Part shown: piece after piece, positions 1 through 8,345 of the stretch
How the letters are laid out: the number at the start of each line of letters is the position of its first letter
How positions within the stretch are numbered: the stretch's first letter is position 1
Origin: a virus
Strand: one strand, 5' to 3'
IMG/VR virus record: IMGVR_UViG_3300025168_014097
Coordinates: 1-64,000 of that record
DNA length: 64,000 bases
Notes under the pieces: model-generated
What the model saw: the letters and a program-made list of their open reading frames with translations, nothing else
What the model was told of the DNA's origin: nothing
Database searches by the model: none
Position numbers and translations under genes: made by a program

Positions 1-148
1 GTATAGTTTTTTGATTTGAATGTGCTATTGATATGAGATCTGATAGCTCATCTTTAAACTTATGTAGAGCTTTCCCAGAAAGTTCTATCCAACTTCCTTT
101 TGCAATTTCACCACTTGCCTCTAATATTTTCTTTAATTTTATCGCCAT
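1..148 (-). CDS. Unknown protein, N-terminal part only (cut by window edge)
   Basis: The frame opens with ATG at 148 and runs off the left edge, so only about 49 residues are visible. They begin MAIKLKKILEASGEIAKGSW and continue as a Lys-rich, probably helical segment. The start overlaps the last ten bases of the upstream gene (stop at 139), the usual coupling in this genome. No domain can be named from this fragment. Confidence 0.6.
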   Translation of the reverse strand, partial: MAIKLKKILEASGEIAKGSWIELSGKALHKFKDELSDLISIAHSNQKTI

Positions 149-375
149 GGTAACATCGTCATTCCAATTTTATTTAATATGAATTCCATTATAATTACAA
201 ATGATATTCCACCTACTAATTGCCAAACCCAAAACTTCCATCCCGTCAATCCTTCTTGCCATTTACGGAATCTACTTTTCTTCACCCACTCATACAATCC
301 TAATTTAGAGTTGATCCTATCTGCCCACCAACTCATATCAACTACATTTCCTAATATTTTATAGAATTTTAACAT
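139..375 (-). CDS. Small single-pass membrane protein
   Basis: I do not recognise this 78-residue protein. The N-terminal half is basic and Trp/Lys-rich, and a hydrophobic helix near the C-terminus (around WQLVGGISFVIIMEFIL) should cross the membrane. An ATG also exists at 384. I prefer 375 because it overlaps the upstream stop as TAATG and has AGGA about ten bases upstream. It is one of several small membrane proteins in this end of the window, so a lysis or envelope role is possible but unproven. Confidence 0.6.
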   Translation of the reverse strand: MLKFYKILGNVVDMSWWADRINSKLGLYEWVKKSRFRKWQEGLTGWKFWVWQLVGGISFVIIMEFILNKIGMTMLPWR

Positions 376-563
376 TATTCCCATTTCCTATTATATTTGT
401 TTCTCTGGTCAACCATTACATATTCAACTGTATCGTGTTCACCGCAATGAGGACATCTTAATTTTTCTATATGTTCTGCTTCATTTATCTTCCATTCACC
501 TCCACACTTCTTATTACTACATTTATAAATATACGTGTGTCGTATGAATACTTTATGTCCCAT
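375..563 (-). CDS. Small zinc-ribbon protein
   Basis: This 62-residue protein has two cysteine pairs, CSNKKC near residue 15 and CPHC near residue 37, spaced as in a zinc ribbon. A charged tail rich in Asn, Lys and Arg follows. Such small phage zinc-ribbon proteins can bind nucleic acid or protein partners, but nothing here fixes the role. It starts with ATG at 563, four bases after the preceding stop, and overlaps the next gene by one base. Confidence 0.6.
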   Translation of the reverse strand: MGHKVFIRHTYIYKCSNKKCGGEWKINEAEHIEKLRCPHCGEHDTVEYVMVDQRNKYNRKWE

Positions 564-567
564 CTAA

Positions 568-2262
568 TTATCCTGCTACAAACGATGAAGAACCAAATTC
601 AAGGTCTAATGCATCTTCTATATCTACAGGGTCTGAAAAATCAAATTGATTCTTGAAGAAATCATTCCAATATTCCTTACTTGCTTCTTTCTTTTCTAAG
701 TCTTCCCCTCCCTCTTCTTCTGATTTCATATCCCATTCTTTTTCTATAGGTATCTCATTATAATTTCCATCTTCATCTTTAATTTTTTCACCATCTTCAC
801 CCAACTCATATGATATTATTTGTACATTACCAGTCTTTGGATCTATTCTAGTTGCTTCAATTCCTACCTTTTTTCCATCGATGTATCGGGTTAACTCTTC
901 CTCACCATCTCCAGCTGGATCTATTGATGCATCATAACGATCCTTTACATCTTTCTGATGCTGCACATTTATCATTTCTTTGGTAGTCATCCCAGTTGCT
1001 TCAAACGCTTTCTCCTTCTCTTGCTTTACAGCTTCCAGTTTCTGGTCTCGTTCTGCACTCGGAGCTTCTTTCTCTATCGCAGATTGTTTAGCTGTGTAGC
1101 TGTCCATGATATCTGTCGTAGCTTTGACTTTAGCAGCTCTTGCTGAGAATCGTTCATTGGCTGCTAATTGGACTGCTTGTTTAGCTTTTGCATTCTCTGG
1201 GTCTCTTGCTAGCAATGAATTGGCTTTATCCATATTCTTATCTGCAGTTTCGAGAGCAGCTGATGATTTGGCAAATTGTTGCTTCTCTTGACTTTCAGGT
1301 TTAACAGTCGTCTTATCCGGTTTTGGTTGTTTAACATCTGGCTTTTGATCCGGAGTGTCTTTCGACGTTAGTTTTTTATCTTGTTTTGGTTTAGTCTTTA
1401 AGTCTTCAGGGCTTTTTGGAACCTTCCCACCTTGTTTTTTTCTTGATTGTTTTGAAAAGAAATCTTCTGCTGCTTTTTGAAATTTCAGTTTTGCTAGTTT
1501 ATAAGCTCTTGGATCCTTATCTTTATACCTTGGACTCAATGCAGATGTAACTTTTATTTCTTTTCCTTGTTTTGACTTTACAGTCTGACCTTCCAATTCT
1601 TTAGTAATTGCTGCAGCTACTTCAGGATTCATTCCTTTTTTACCATCTCCACCATCATCTCCTGCAGGTTCAGCCTCCATGAGTTCGCGGATCAGTTTTC
1701 TACGTACTTCCATTCTAAATCTATTTACAACTTCTTCCATTTCAGTCTCATCATCGTATTGTTGTCCGCTAGTTTGTGGAATTCCTCCAACGTCTGTAAA
1801 TGCATTTTCTATTCCTTTTTTCAATTTACTTAAACCTCGCCCTGCCATTCCAATTTTATCACTAGCTCGGCTTAGATTGTTCTGCATCTTTTTCTCAGCA
1901 TTCTTAGCTACATTCTTTTCTAAGTCCGCTTTATCCTTTTTGTACTTTGCTAACCGATCTCTTATGTCTGAGCCTTTATTCATCGCAGTAGAACCTTTCT
2001 TTTGTTTAGCTCTTGATATTCTTTTTCCCACATTCTGAGCTTTTTTAGCTGCAGCTTTACCTGCTTTCTTTGCTCCTTTTGCTGCAGCTTTACCTGCTTT
2101 TGATGCTGCTTTTCCAGCTGCTCTTGCTCCTTGTGCTGCAGCTCTTCCTACCGTTGCACCAACTCTAGCTATCGCACCTACTACTGCAGGTAAAATCTCA
2201 TCGATTTGATCAGCTTCATTTATTTCATTCAGCCATTTATTTTCTGTTTGCAAATTTTTCAA
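568..2262 (-). CDS. Large Lys/Ala-rich low-complexity protein, possibly virion or DNA-associated
   Basis: I do not recognise a family for this 564-residue protein. After an acidic leader (about residues 1-27), residues 30-95 form an Ala/Gly/Lys tract with repeated AAGKAA/AAAKGAKKAG units, like linker histone tails. The middle is highly charged, helical and rich in Lys/Gln/Asp/Pro. The last 120 residues are acidic and ordered-looking. A basic tract followed by an acidic domain would suit a DNA-binding, scaffold or injected virion protein; that is inference. The start is TTG at 2262 (another TTG at 2253) and lies inside the preceding gene, so the exact start is uncertain. Confidence 0.65.
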   Translation of the reverse strand: MKNLQTENKWLNEINEADQIDEILPAVVGAIARVGATVGRAAAQGARAAGKAASKAGKAAAKGAKKAGKAAAKKAQNVGKRISRAKQKKGSTAMNKGSDIRDRLAKYKKDKADLEKNVAKNAEKKMQNNLSRASDKIGMAGRGLSKLKKGIENAFTDVGGIPQTSGQQYDDETEMEEVVNRFRMEVRRKLIRELMEAEPAGDDGGDGKKGMNPEVAAAITKELEGQTVKSKQGKEIKVTSALSPRYKDKDPRAYKLAKLKFQKAAEDFFSKQSRKKQGGKVPKSPEDLKTKPKQDKKLTSKDTPDQKPDVKQPKPDKTTVKPESQEKQQFAKSSAALETADKNMDKANSLLARDPENAKAKQAVQLAANERFSARAAKVKATTDIMDSYTAKQSAIEKEAPSAERDQKLEAVKQEKEKAFEATGMTTKEMINVQHQKDVKDRYDASIDPAGDGEEELTRYIDGKKVGIEATRIDPKTGNVQIISYELGEDGEKIKDEDGNYNEIPIEKEWDMKSEEEGGEDLEKKEASKEYWNDFFKNQFDFSDPVDIEDALDLEFGSSSFVAG

Positions 2263-2461
2263 GTCCAGCTATCCCAAAACACCCTAATACTACCATTACG
2301 AAGGAATTATATATTGCTTCGTTTATTACCAAATCATTACCAGTCCATCCTGTTATGATGTCTGCTAACATTACTACTACCATTACTACAAATGCCAAAA
2401 AGCCTATAATAGACTTTTCGTTATATTTGTTATCATCTTTAAATATTTCTTTCCAGCTCAT
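2237..2461 (-). CDS. Two-helix small membrane protein, holin candidate
   Basis: This 74-residue protein has a charged N-terminus (MSWKEIFKDDNKYNEKS) and two hydrophobic helices at about residues 17-38 and 46-66, ending GLEKFANRK. Small size, two helices and charged ends fit class II phage holins, and other envelope-acting genes lie nearby. The family is not identified with certainty. Its 3' end overlaps the next gene by 26 bases. Confidence 0.6.
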   Translation of the reverse strand: MSWKEIFKDDNKYNEKSIIGFLAFVVMVVVMLADIITGWTGNDLVINEAIYNSFVMVVLGCFGIAGLEKFANRK

Positions 2462-2472
2462 TTTTATTCTCT

Positions 2473-2853
2473 TTAAAATAGCTCCATAATTATTTCATCT
2501 ATTTTATCTTGTACATCCGTTTGTTTGGCTTCCATTTTCATCATAATATTTGCTTGGAATCTTCCAACTTCCTCATCTCCATTGAATATCAATATTGTAG
2601 GAATAACTACTATACCGTACTTACCCGCTGCTTTAGTATCCGTACCTATGTCTATGAATGATGTTTCACATTCTCCAAGTTCAGTAACCCAAGCTACTTT
2701 GTTTGCTTCATTGAATCCTGCATTAAACTGTACAACACATAATCCATCATCTCCACAAGGGGATTGGCCATTTGCTGAAGCTGATATTAACATAAAAAAT
2801 AGTATTAACAAATACCCTCCAAATAATTTTAACGTTGTATAATCTTTTTTCAT
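2473..2853 (-). CDS. Exported thioredoxin-fold protein lacking the CXXC site
   Basis: The first 30 residues form a signal peptide: Lys-rich start, hydrophobic core, then ISASANGQ. The mature part looks like a thioredoxin fold, with a strand of type VVQFNAGF, a helix, and the cis-proline motif VIPTILIFNGDEEVGRF near residue 85. The usual WCXXC is replaced by FNAGFNEANKVAW, so classic disulfide exchange is unlikely. Two cysteines flank the first strand (SPCGDDGLC) and one lies in GECETSF. It would act in the periplasm, perhaps as a chaperone or binding protein in the envelope cluster. Confidence 0.6.
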   Translation of the reverse strand: MKKDYTTLKLFGGYLLILFFMLISASANGQSPCGDDGLCVVQFNAGFNEANKVAWVTELGECETSFIDIGTDTKAAGKYGIVVIPTILIFNGDEEVGRFQANIMMKMEAKQTDVQDKIDEIIMELF

Positions 2854-2855
2854 AA

Positions 2856-3197
2856 CTACTGATTTCTTCTTTTATCTATTTTACCACCTTTGATATATCT
2901 GATACTATCATATGTGCCATCATCATAATCTAATCGTTCTAATATGTGAACTATATCTTCTTTAATCTCAGTTATATCATTTTGGGTATTCTGTATTATA
3001 GTGTACATACTATCTTGATAAAGGATATCTTCGGCTGTTGGTATCCATACTTCTACTTCGTTGTTAAGCTTTTCTTCAAGAACTACTACTTCCTCAGTCC
3101 AAACACTTGCTAATACCAAAGTACTAAATAATACTCCAGATATAAGTAATATACATACTCTATTAGATACACATATATTTGTATTCCATAGTTTCAT
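2856..3197 (-). CDS. Membrane-anchored protein with periplasmic coiled coil, spanin-like candidate
   Basis: This 113-residue protein has one hydrophobic segment near the N-terminus (about residues 13-32, VCILLISGVLFSTLVLASVW). A polar region of coiled-coil character follows (NTQNDITEIKEDIVHILERL) and then a basic tail. The topology is like an inner-membrane spanin or a holin accessory protein. No homologue is recognised, and the lysis link rests on context only. Confidence 0.5.
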   Translation of the reverse strand: MKLWNTNICVSNRVCILLISGVLFSTLVLASVWTEEVVVLEEKLNNEVEVWIPTAEDILYQDSMYTIIQNTQNDITEIKEDIVHILERLDYDDGTYDSIRYIKGGKIDKRRNQ

Positions 3198-3201
3198 TGA
3201 A

Positions 3202-3486
3202 CTACCTCAATCTATCTATCTTATCGTTTAACTTCTCAAGTTGTTCTTTAATTTCTTTAACATCTTCTTGAGTTGTCATAATTGTTTGACGTACCAATTG
3301 ATCTTTCATATCAAATTCCATTCTAGTAATTACAGGTGCTGGTGGTTCTGGGAGTAATTTTGCCTCAGCTATATCTGCTTGTAGTACAAACCACATACTA
3401 ATTACTGCTGCTAATCCCGCTGCTATTGCTCCAAGTGTTTTAATACTAATCTTAAAAGATGTGTCTTCGTTTAGTTCTTTTGTCAT
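3202..3486 (-). CDS. Single-pass membrane protein with C-terminal coiled coil
   Basis: This 94-residue protein has a hydrophobic helix at about residues 15-37 (LGAIAAGLAAVISMWFVLQA), a Pro-rich linker (LLPEPPAPV) and a C-terminal heptad-like region (VKEIKEQLEKLNDKIDRLR). I chose ATG at 3486, just after the preceding stop at 3491; an upstream in-frame start at 3516 would overlap that gene. Together with its two neighbours it forms a trio of small anchored coiled-coil proteins. A role in lysis or envelope remodelling is inferred. Confidence 0.55.
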   Translation of the reverse strand: MTKELNEDTSFKISIKTLGAIAAGLAAVISMWFVLQADIAEAKLLPEPPAPVITRMEFDMKDQLVRQTIMTTQEDVKEIKEQLEKLNDKIDRLR

Positions 3487-3490
3487 GTTG

Positions 3491-3745
3491 TTAATCCCAA
3501 AATACCATTTTTCCAATTATACCAAGTACTGCAATCCACAGTGACCACAATACTTTATCAGTTCTTTTTCTAAATGTTGTGTTCCTATTTATTCTCGCTA
3601 TCGCTCCATCATCTGGGCTTAGCAATTGTTTCTTTATCATTGTTAAATCTTCCTGCATCCTAACTTGTCCATCTTTAAGATATGCTACCTCTTGGTTTAC
3701 AAGTTTGAGTTCGCTGTGTAAATTCTCATTTGTCAATCTAGCCAT
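3491..3745 (-). CDS. Coiled-coil protein with C-terminal membrane helix (XhlA-like layout)
   Basis: This 84-residue protein has an N-terminal coiled-coil segment (about residues 5-45) and a hydrophobic C-terminal helix (about 66-82, LWSLWIAVLGIIGKMVF). That layout resembles the XhlA/hemolysin family of phage lysis accessory proteins, but I see the layout rather than a diagnostic motif. It starts with ATG at 3745, one base after the stop of the beta-barrel gene. Confidence 0.55.
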   Translation of the reverse strand: MARLTNENLHSELKLVNQEVAYLKDGQVRMQEDLTMIKKQLLSPDDGAIARINRNTTFRKRTDKVLWSLWIAVLGIIGKMVFWD

Positions 3746-3746
3746 C

Positions 3747-4859
3747 TTAAAATACCCTATAATTTACGCCAGCACTAAATCCATGCCATTCTCTATTCCA
3801 GTACTTGTTATAAGTACCTTCTATAAATATACCTAAATTTTTGTTAACCCAATGTCCATACACTAAACCTGCTGAATAATCCATCCACTGTCCACCATTA
3901 TAATTGTAATAACTAAATTCATTATCACTATCACTATAATGTAATGGCATTAAATTACCCCAAGCGTGTAGCCAGCTTTTCTTTTCATATTTGTAATAAT
4001 CAAATCCTATTACCCAAGAGTGTTGCAGTGTATTTTCTAACTCATTTCTTTTCTTTTCAGTATAATCTGCTAACATAGTTGGTACAACAACTGCTTCCCA
4101 AACTTCAGGGCTTGTTGCAACTGAATTACCAGATGGATCAAAATATTCTGCTCCACCCTGTCCATCAAATTTAACCGTATATCCTTCTTCTAGAGCTAAG
4201 AATGTGTAGTGTAAATTATTATTAGACAACAACCATTCTGCTAACGGATCATAGCCATAAGGTTCAGCCAATCTTTGAGCTGCTCCAAAATTAAATGTTA
4301 AATTATTTAGTTTTGGATGTCTATATGTTAACCTTTCAGAAGCTTCGAAGTATTTAATGTCTGCAAAGCCATCTTCTAAGTATTCTACCTTTACAATATA
4401 ATGTTTCCAACAAAAGTTTTTACTACAACCATCACTACCAACATATCTAATAAAATGATGTTGATCTAAATAAGTTTCACCTTGCTGTCTTTTATATTCA
4501 CCTTGAAATAAAAACTCTACCTTATTATTCCATCTACCTAAAGTTGCTGCATCAGTAAATGAATTTTCTGTACCGTTCTTGAACCTCTCTTTATCTTCAT
4601 ATCCAAACTTCTTGATCTTTCTTACACCAAATAATATTGAATAATCATAAGGAGTTTCTATAACAGATGTTTGTAAACCGTTAGTTACGGAGAAAGCGTC
4701 TTCATCTGATAGAGACGTACCACCGTTAACTGCTCCGTAGATAGTACCAAACTTGAATAGATCTTTAATCTTTATTTGCGATACTGTGTGTTTGGAGTCT
4801 TGAGCAGTCGTTGCAAAACTTATTACGAATGCTATTATAAATGCTAATATCTTTTTCAT
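3747..4859 (-). CDS. Predicted outer-membrane beta-barrel protein
   Basis: This 370-residue protein opens with a clear Sec signal peptide (MKKILAFIIAFVISFATTAQ). Amphipathic aromatic-rich strands follow, and the protein ends in GVNYRVF. A terminal Phe after an alternating strand is the classic beta-signal read by the BAM machinery, so the product most likely sits in the host outer membrane. Its ATG overlaps the stop of the T9SS-sorted repeat protein (ATGA), so the two should be co-translated and may act together. It could be a surface receptor mask, a secretion partner or a superinfection-exclusion protein. I do not see a clear match to the PorP/SprF family. Confidence 0.65.
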   Translation of the reverse strand: MKKILAFIIAFVISFATTAQDSKHTVSQIKIKDLFKFGTIYGAVNGGTSLSDEDAFSVTNGLQTSVIETPYDYSILFGVRKIKKFGYEDKERFKNGTENSFTDAATLGRWNNKVEFLFQGEYKRQQGETYLDQHHFIRYVGSDGCSKNFCWKHYIVKVEYLEDGFADIKYFEASERLTYRHPKLNNLTFNFGAAQRLAEPYGYDPLAEWLLSNNNLHYTFLALEEGYTVKFDGQGGAEYFDPSGNSVATSPEVWEAVVVPTMLADYTEKKRNELENTLQHSWVIGFDYYKYEKKSWLHAWGNLMPLHYSDSDNEFSYYNYNGGQWMDYSAGLVYGHWVNKNLGIFIEGTYNKYWNREWHGFSAGVNYRVF

Positions 4860-7800
4860 TGTTTAATCACCCTCGTTGTAAATTGTTTATCGTTATAGAT
4901 AAGTATTAAGTTGTATACTCCATTCGGCCATCCAGCTAGACTGATTCGTTTAGAATTCTCAGAAAGTATCTTTCTTCCATTGATATCATATATCTCTACT
5001 TCTATATCTAATCTTGTTTCTATGTTTATCACATCTCCTGTTGGATTTGGGTAAACAACTATTCCCATAGAGCTTATATCTTCTATTGCTGTAGGCCAAC
5101 CTAATTGACAGTAGTCATACATTTGTACACATGATGCGTCCCAATCTGTATCACAACAATAATCATCTACTGAAATTACCCAAGCATAGCAACCATCATT
5201 TAACCAATAAGGATTTCCAGGACCTCCATAACAGCCTGCATTATATAAGCATGATGCTGAATCTGATACATTTGCAGTTGGGTCATAATTATATGCTCCT
5301 ACATCTGTACATCCTGATATTATTACTATACACGAATTATCATCATAGCAAGCATTTGGATCATAATTCAATGCTGATGCATCTGTACATCCTGATATGT
5401 AACAACATGTATTATTTGAAGTATTTGCTAATGGATCAAAGTTAAATGCTGATACATCATTACATCCATATATGAAAGGGATACAATTTCCATTATCTAC
5501 ATTTGCTAATGCATTATAATTAAACATTGTAGAATCCATACAACCGTAGATTGGTAACACACAACTATTATCATCCGTATTTGCTGATGCATTATAATTT
5601 AACGCATTAGGATTAGTACAACCATAAACAAACATCTCACAAGTATTATTATCTGTATTGGCTAATGGATTGTAGTTGAACATCGTTGAATCAGTACAAC
5701 CGTAGATTGGATTGATACAACTTCCATCATCTGTATTGGCTAGTGGATCATAATTTAATGCAATAGGATTAGTACAACCTAACACTATTCCTTGACAAGT
5801 ATTATTATCTGTATTGGCTAATGGATCATAATTGAATTGAGTTGAATCAGTACATCCATATATAAATGGAATACAAGAACCTGGTATTTCTGTATTTGCT
5901 AATACATTGAAATTAAATTGTGTATTGTCCATACAACCATAAACAACATCAATACATGAGCCATCATCTGTATTTGCTAGTTGGTTATAATTAAACTTTG
6001 TAGGATCTGTACAACCATATACAAATGGAATACACGAACCATCATCTGTATTTGCCGTTAAACTATAATTGTACATAGTAGAATCAGTACAACCATTTAT
6101 TATTCCTATACATGAATTATCATCATCAGTAGCCGTTGGATCGAAATTAATTGATAGTGGATTAGTACAACCTGCTATTTCTAGTTCATCACATATACCA
6201 TCACCGTCTATATCACTTAAACAATAACTTAAACAATCATAATACTGAGCTGGATAAGTACATCCTCCGTTATCAACATTTGCAATTACATCATAGTTAC
6301 ATGCTGCTAAATCTGTACATCCTAACCACACACAACTTCCATCATCTGTATTGGCTAATGTGTTATAATTATATGCTGCTGTATCCATACAACCGTTAAC
6401 AATTGCAATACATGTATTATCATCTACCGTTGCTAACGAATCATAATTAAATGCAAATTCATTAGTACATCCATATACAATTGGAATACATGATAGATCG
6501 TCTACATTAGCATTAGGATCATAATTTGCTGCTAATGAATCCATACACCCTGGTACTGTTGGTATGCAATATGTTCCACAGAATGGTATTGCTGTATACT
6601 TTGTATAGAATGGAGAACTGAATCCTTGAAGTGCTCCTTGTCCATTATTTGCAAATGGATTCTGTCCTTCATACATTAGTTCAACACCGTTAGCATTTGT
6701 TAACTTAAATGAATTGTGCCAAGTCTGAAATTGTACTTCTTGTGGTGGTTGTTGTGGTCCACCTACTTCAAAATAGAATACCTCTACTGGCACACCTGGG
6801 TCTAATATTATATTCCATGTATTTTGATAATTTCCTGGTCCCATTGTATATGTACCTAAGTTTATACCATTTTGATATACACCTATATATGAATTACCCC
6901 AACCATCACCTCCTGCATCACCAATCCATAATTCATAATTACAATCTGGAATCAAGTCCATTATTGTAGCATTAGGATCATAATTAAATGCTCCTGGATT
7001 AGTACAACCATATATATGTAAATTAGCACATGACCCATCATCATTATTAGCTAATGGATTAAATTCTTGATAATCATCATCTGTACATCCATTAATCGTT
7101 GATACCGTAGCACATGGCGTTCCGAATAAGTTTGCTGCGGTTAAAGTATCTCCAAAGCCTGGATTGTCCATATACCAAATAGTATCTCCTAAACAATTAT
7201 ATATTACTATCATTCCATCTAATGTTCCACCTGATGTTGAACCTGCTAAACCATCACCATAGACATCAGTAACTTCTAATTCAAAGCCTGCATTTTGGTC
7301 CACACAGAAATTATATGTATATGTTTGTCCTATATCATTAAAGTCATAGTCACCTGCTGCAGCTGAACCAACAACTCCTAAGCTATTCATTGTCCAACCA
7401 GTTTCACTTGGCCAGTTATCAAATGTAATTTCCATTGTTATTTGATATTGTGTAGTTGTATCACATGTCGTTCCTGCACAAGATCCATCATCTTCAGTAG
7501 CCCATGGATTGTAAGTTGGTTGAAGTGGATCTGTACATCCTAATATACATGGAGTAGGAGTATAAGCAATAGTATCGGACATAGTACCATCTGCAAACTC
7601 TACTAGTAAATAATGTTCTACTGACCAATTAGGTGGCATTTGTCCATTACCCGCACCTACTTGAAACTCTGTTGTATTTGGAGCAACTCCATATTGATAT
7701 GGTCCAACACCATCTTCATTTGTATACCATACCTTGACAGTTTCACATGATGGATTGTTTTGGTCCATAGTCCATTCAAATATAATTAAAGCCACATTGT

Positions 7801-8332
7801 TTGGTAAACAATCTTGATATGCATTAGACGACAAAATCCCACCACAGGCAGGATAAGTACAACTACCATCATTGATAGTAGCTAGGGAGTCAAAGTTTAA
7901 TGCATTTGTATCTATACATCCTGGCACATCTGGTGCAGGAGGTGCACATGGTAATATATTAACTAATGTATCTAAGGTAAAAAACTGCATTGTTAATGGA
8001 TCATAGTTTATGATAGGTCCTTGACAATCGTTTTGCATTTTAAACCATGCTGGGTTCTGTGACAACCAACCATCACCATAACTATCATTTAAGGTTACTA
8101 TATAATTGCCTGAATTTACACCAATTATTGTATCTAAATATTGATATGGTGTTGTAGGTTGGTGAAATATTACAGTATCACCTAGTACAGTATCTTCCAC
8201 CATAAAGAAATTAGCTTCTGATGGTGCATAAAAATCATACTGTACTTTAAAATTTACCCAACTATCTGTGTTTCCATATTGTGCTAATAACATTGTTGGC
8301 AATAAAGCCAATACTAATAGTAACTTTCTCAT
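4856..8332 (-). CDS. Secreted Cys-rich repeat protein with T9SS C-terminal sorting domain
   Basis: This 1158-residue protein starts with a Sec signal peptide (MRKLLLVLALLPTMLLAQ). Its N-terminal half contains three DxxGDG(W/L) modules near residues 83, 336 and 455. It has about 20 copies of a 25-28 residue motif, GC(T/M)(D/N)...(N)(Y/F)(D/N)P.A...DDGSC; sixteen lie back to back at about residues 595-1040. Next comes a Cys cluster (YCCDTDWDASC) and a last domain with VYPNPTGDVINIE, VEIYDINGRKIL and NGVYNLIL. That is the type A T9SS sorting domain (TIGR04183 type), which directs transport across the outer membrane in Bacteroidota. The paired Cys in each repeat probably form disulfides and the Asp-rich loops may bind calcium. 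I expect display on the host surface or release before lysis. The ligand is unknown. Confidence 0.85.
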   Translation of the reverse strand: MRKLLLVLALLPTMLLAQYGNTDSWVNFKVQYDFYAPSEANFFMVEDTVLGDTVIFHQPTTPYQYLDTIIGVNSGNYIVTLNDSYGDGWLSQNPAWFKMQNDCQGPIINYDPLTMQFFTLDTLVNILPCAPPAPDVPGCIDTNALNFDSLATINDGSCTYPACGGILSSNAYQDCLPNNVALIIFEWTMDQNNPSCETVKVWYTNEDGVGPYQYGVAPNTTEFQVGAGNGQMPPNWSVEHYLLVEFADGTMSDTIAYTPTPCILGCTDPLQPTYNPWATEDDGSCAGTTCDTTTQYQITMEITFDNWPSETGWTMNSLGVVGSAAAGDYDFNDIGQTYTYNFCVDQNAGFELEVTDVYGDGLAGSTSGGTLDGMIVIYNCLGDTIWYMDNPGFGDTLTAANLFGTPCATVSTINGCTDDDYQEFNPLANNDDGSCANLHIYGCTNPGAFNYDPNATIMDLIPDCNYELWIGDAGGDGWGNSYIGVYQNGINLGTYTMGPGNYQNTWNIILDPGVPVEVFYFEVGGPQQPPQEVQFQTWHNSFKLTNANGVELMYEGQNPFANNGQGALQGFSSPFYTKYTAIPFCGTYCIPTVPGCMDSLAANYDPNANVDDLSCIPIVYGCTNEFAFNYDSLATVDDNTCIAIVNGCMDTAAYNYNTLANTDDGSCVWLGCTDLAACNYDVIANVDNGGCTYPAQYYDCLSYCLSDIDGDGICDELEIAGCTNPLSINFDPTATDDDNSCIGIINGCTDSTMYNYSLTANTDDGSCIPFVYGCTDPTKFNYNQLANTDDGSCIDVVYGCMDNTQFNFNVLANTEIPGSCIPFIYGCTDSTQFNYDPLANTDNNTCQGIVLGCTNPIALNYDPLANTDDGSCINPIYGCTDSTMFNYNPLANTDNNTCEMFVYGCTNPNALNYNASANTDDNSCVLPIYGCMDSTMFNYNALANVDNGNCIPFIYGCNDVSAFNFDPLANTSNNTCCYISGCTDASALNYDPNACYDDNSCIVIISGCTDVGAYNYDPTANVSDSASCLYNAGCYGGPGNPYWLNDGCYAWVISVDDYCCDTDWDASCVQMYDYCQLGWPTAIEDISSMGIVVYPNPTGDVINIETRLDIEVEIYDINGRKILSENSKRISLAGWPNGVYNLILIYNDKQFTTRVIKQ
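4859..5080 (-). other. T9SS type A sorting domain coding segment
   Basis: The final ~73 codons encode the sorting domain: the VYPNPTGD opening, the middle strand motif EIYDINGRKIL, and the end motif NGVYNLIL...TTRVIKQ with a basic C-terminus. The order and spacing match the Bacteroidota secretion tail family. This is the strongest host marker in the window. Confidence 0.85.
5230..6555 (-). repeat. Tandem array of about sixteen ~80-base units encoding GCTD-type repeats
   Basis: Sixteen contiguous units of 75-84 bases, with one longer unit, lie inside the T9SS-sorted gene. Each encodes a GC(T/M/N)(D/N) start and a DDGSC-type end, and units differ at many bases, so the array is old or under diversifying pressure. 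Four more degenerate units lie upstream in the gene, near 6945-7010, 7040-7100, 7460-7545 and 7830-7925. Confidence 0.85.
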
Positions 8333-8345
8333 AAAACTTTCTCCT

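Noticed and set aside
1679-2038. Plus-strand open frame of 119 codons
   Set aside because: It is the antisense of the Lys/Ala-rich gene; the Phe/Ser/Leu-rich product mirrors Lys and Glu codons on the other strand.
2473-2853. Active phage thioredoxin for the ribonucleotide reductase
   Set aside because: There is no CXXC and the protein has a signal peptide, so it should act outside the cytoplasm.
5230-6555. CRISPR-like array
   Set aside because: The repeats are in-frame coding units with degenerate sequence and no unique spacers; they encode the GCTD repeat protein.
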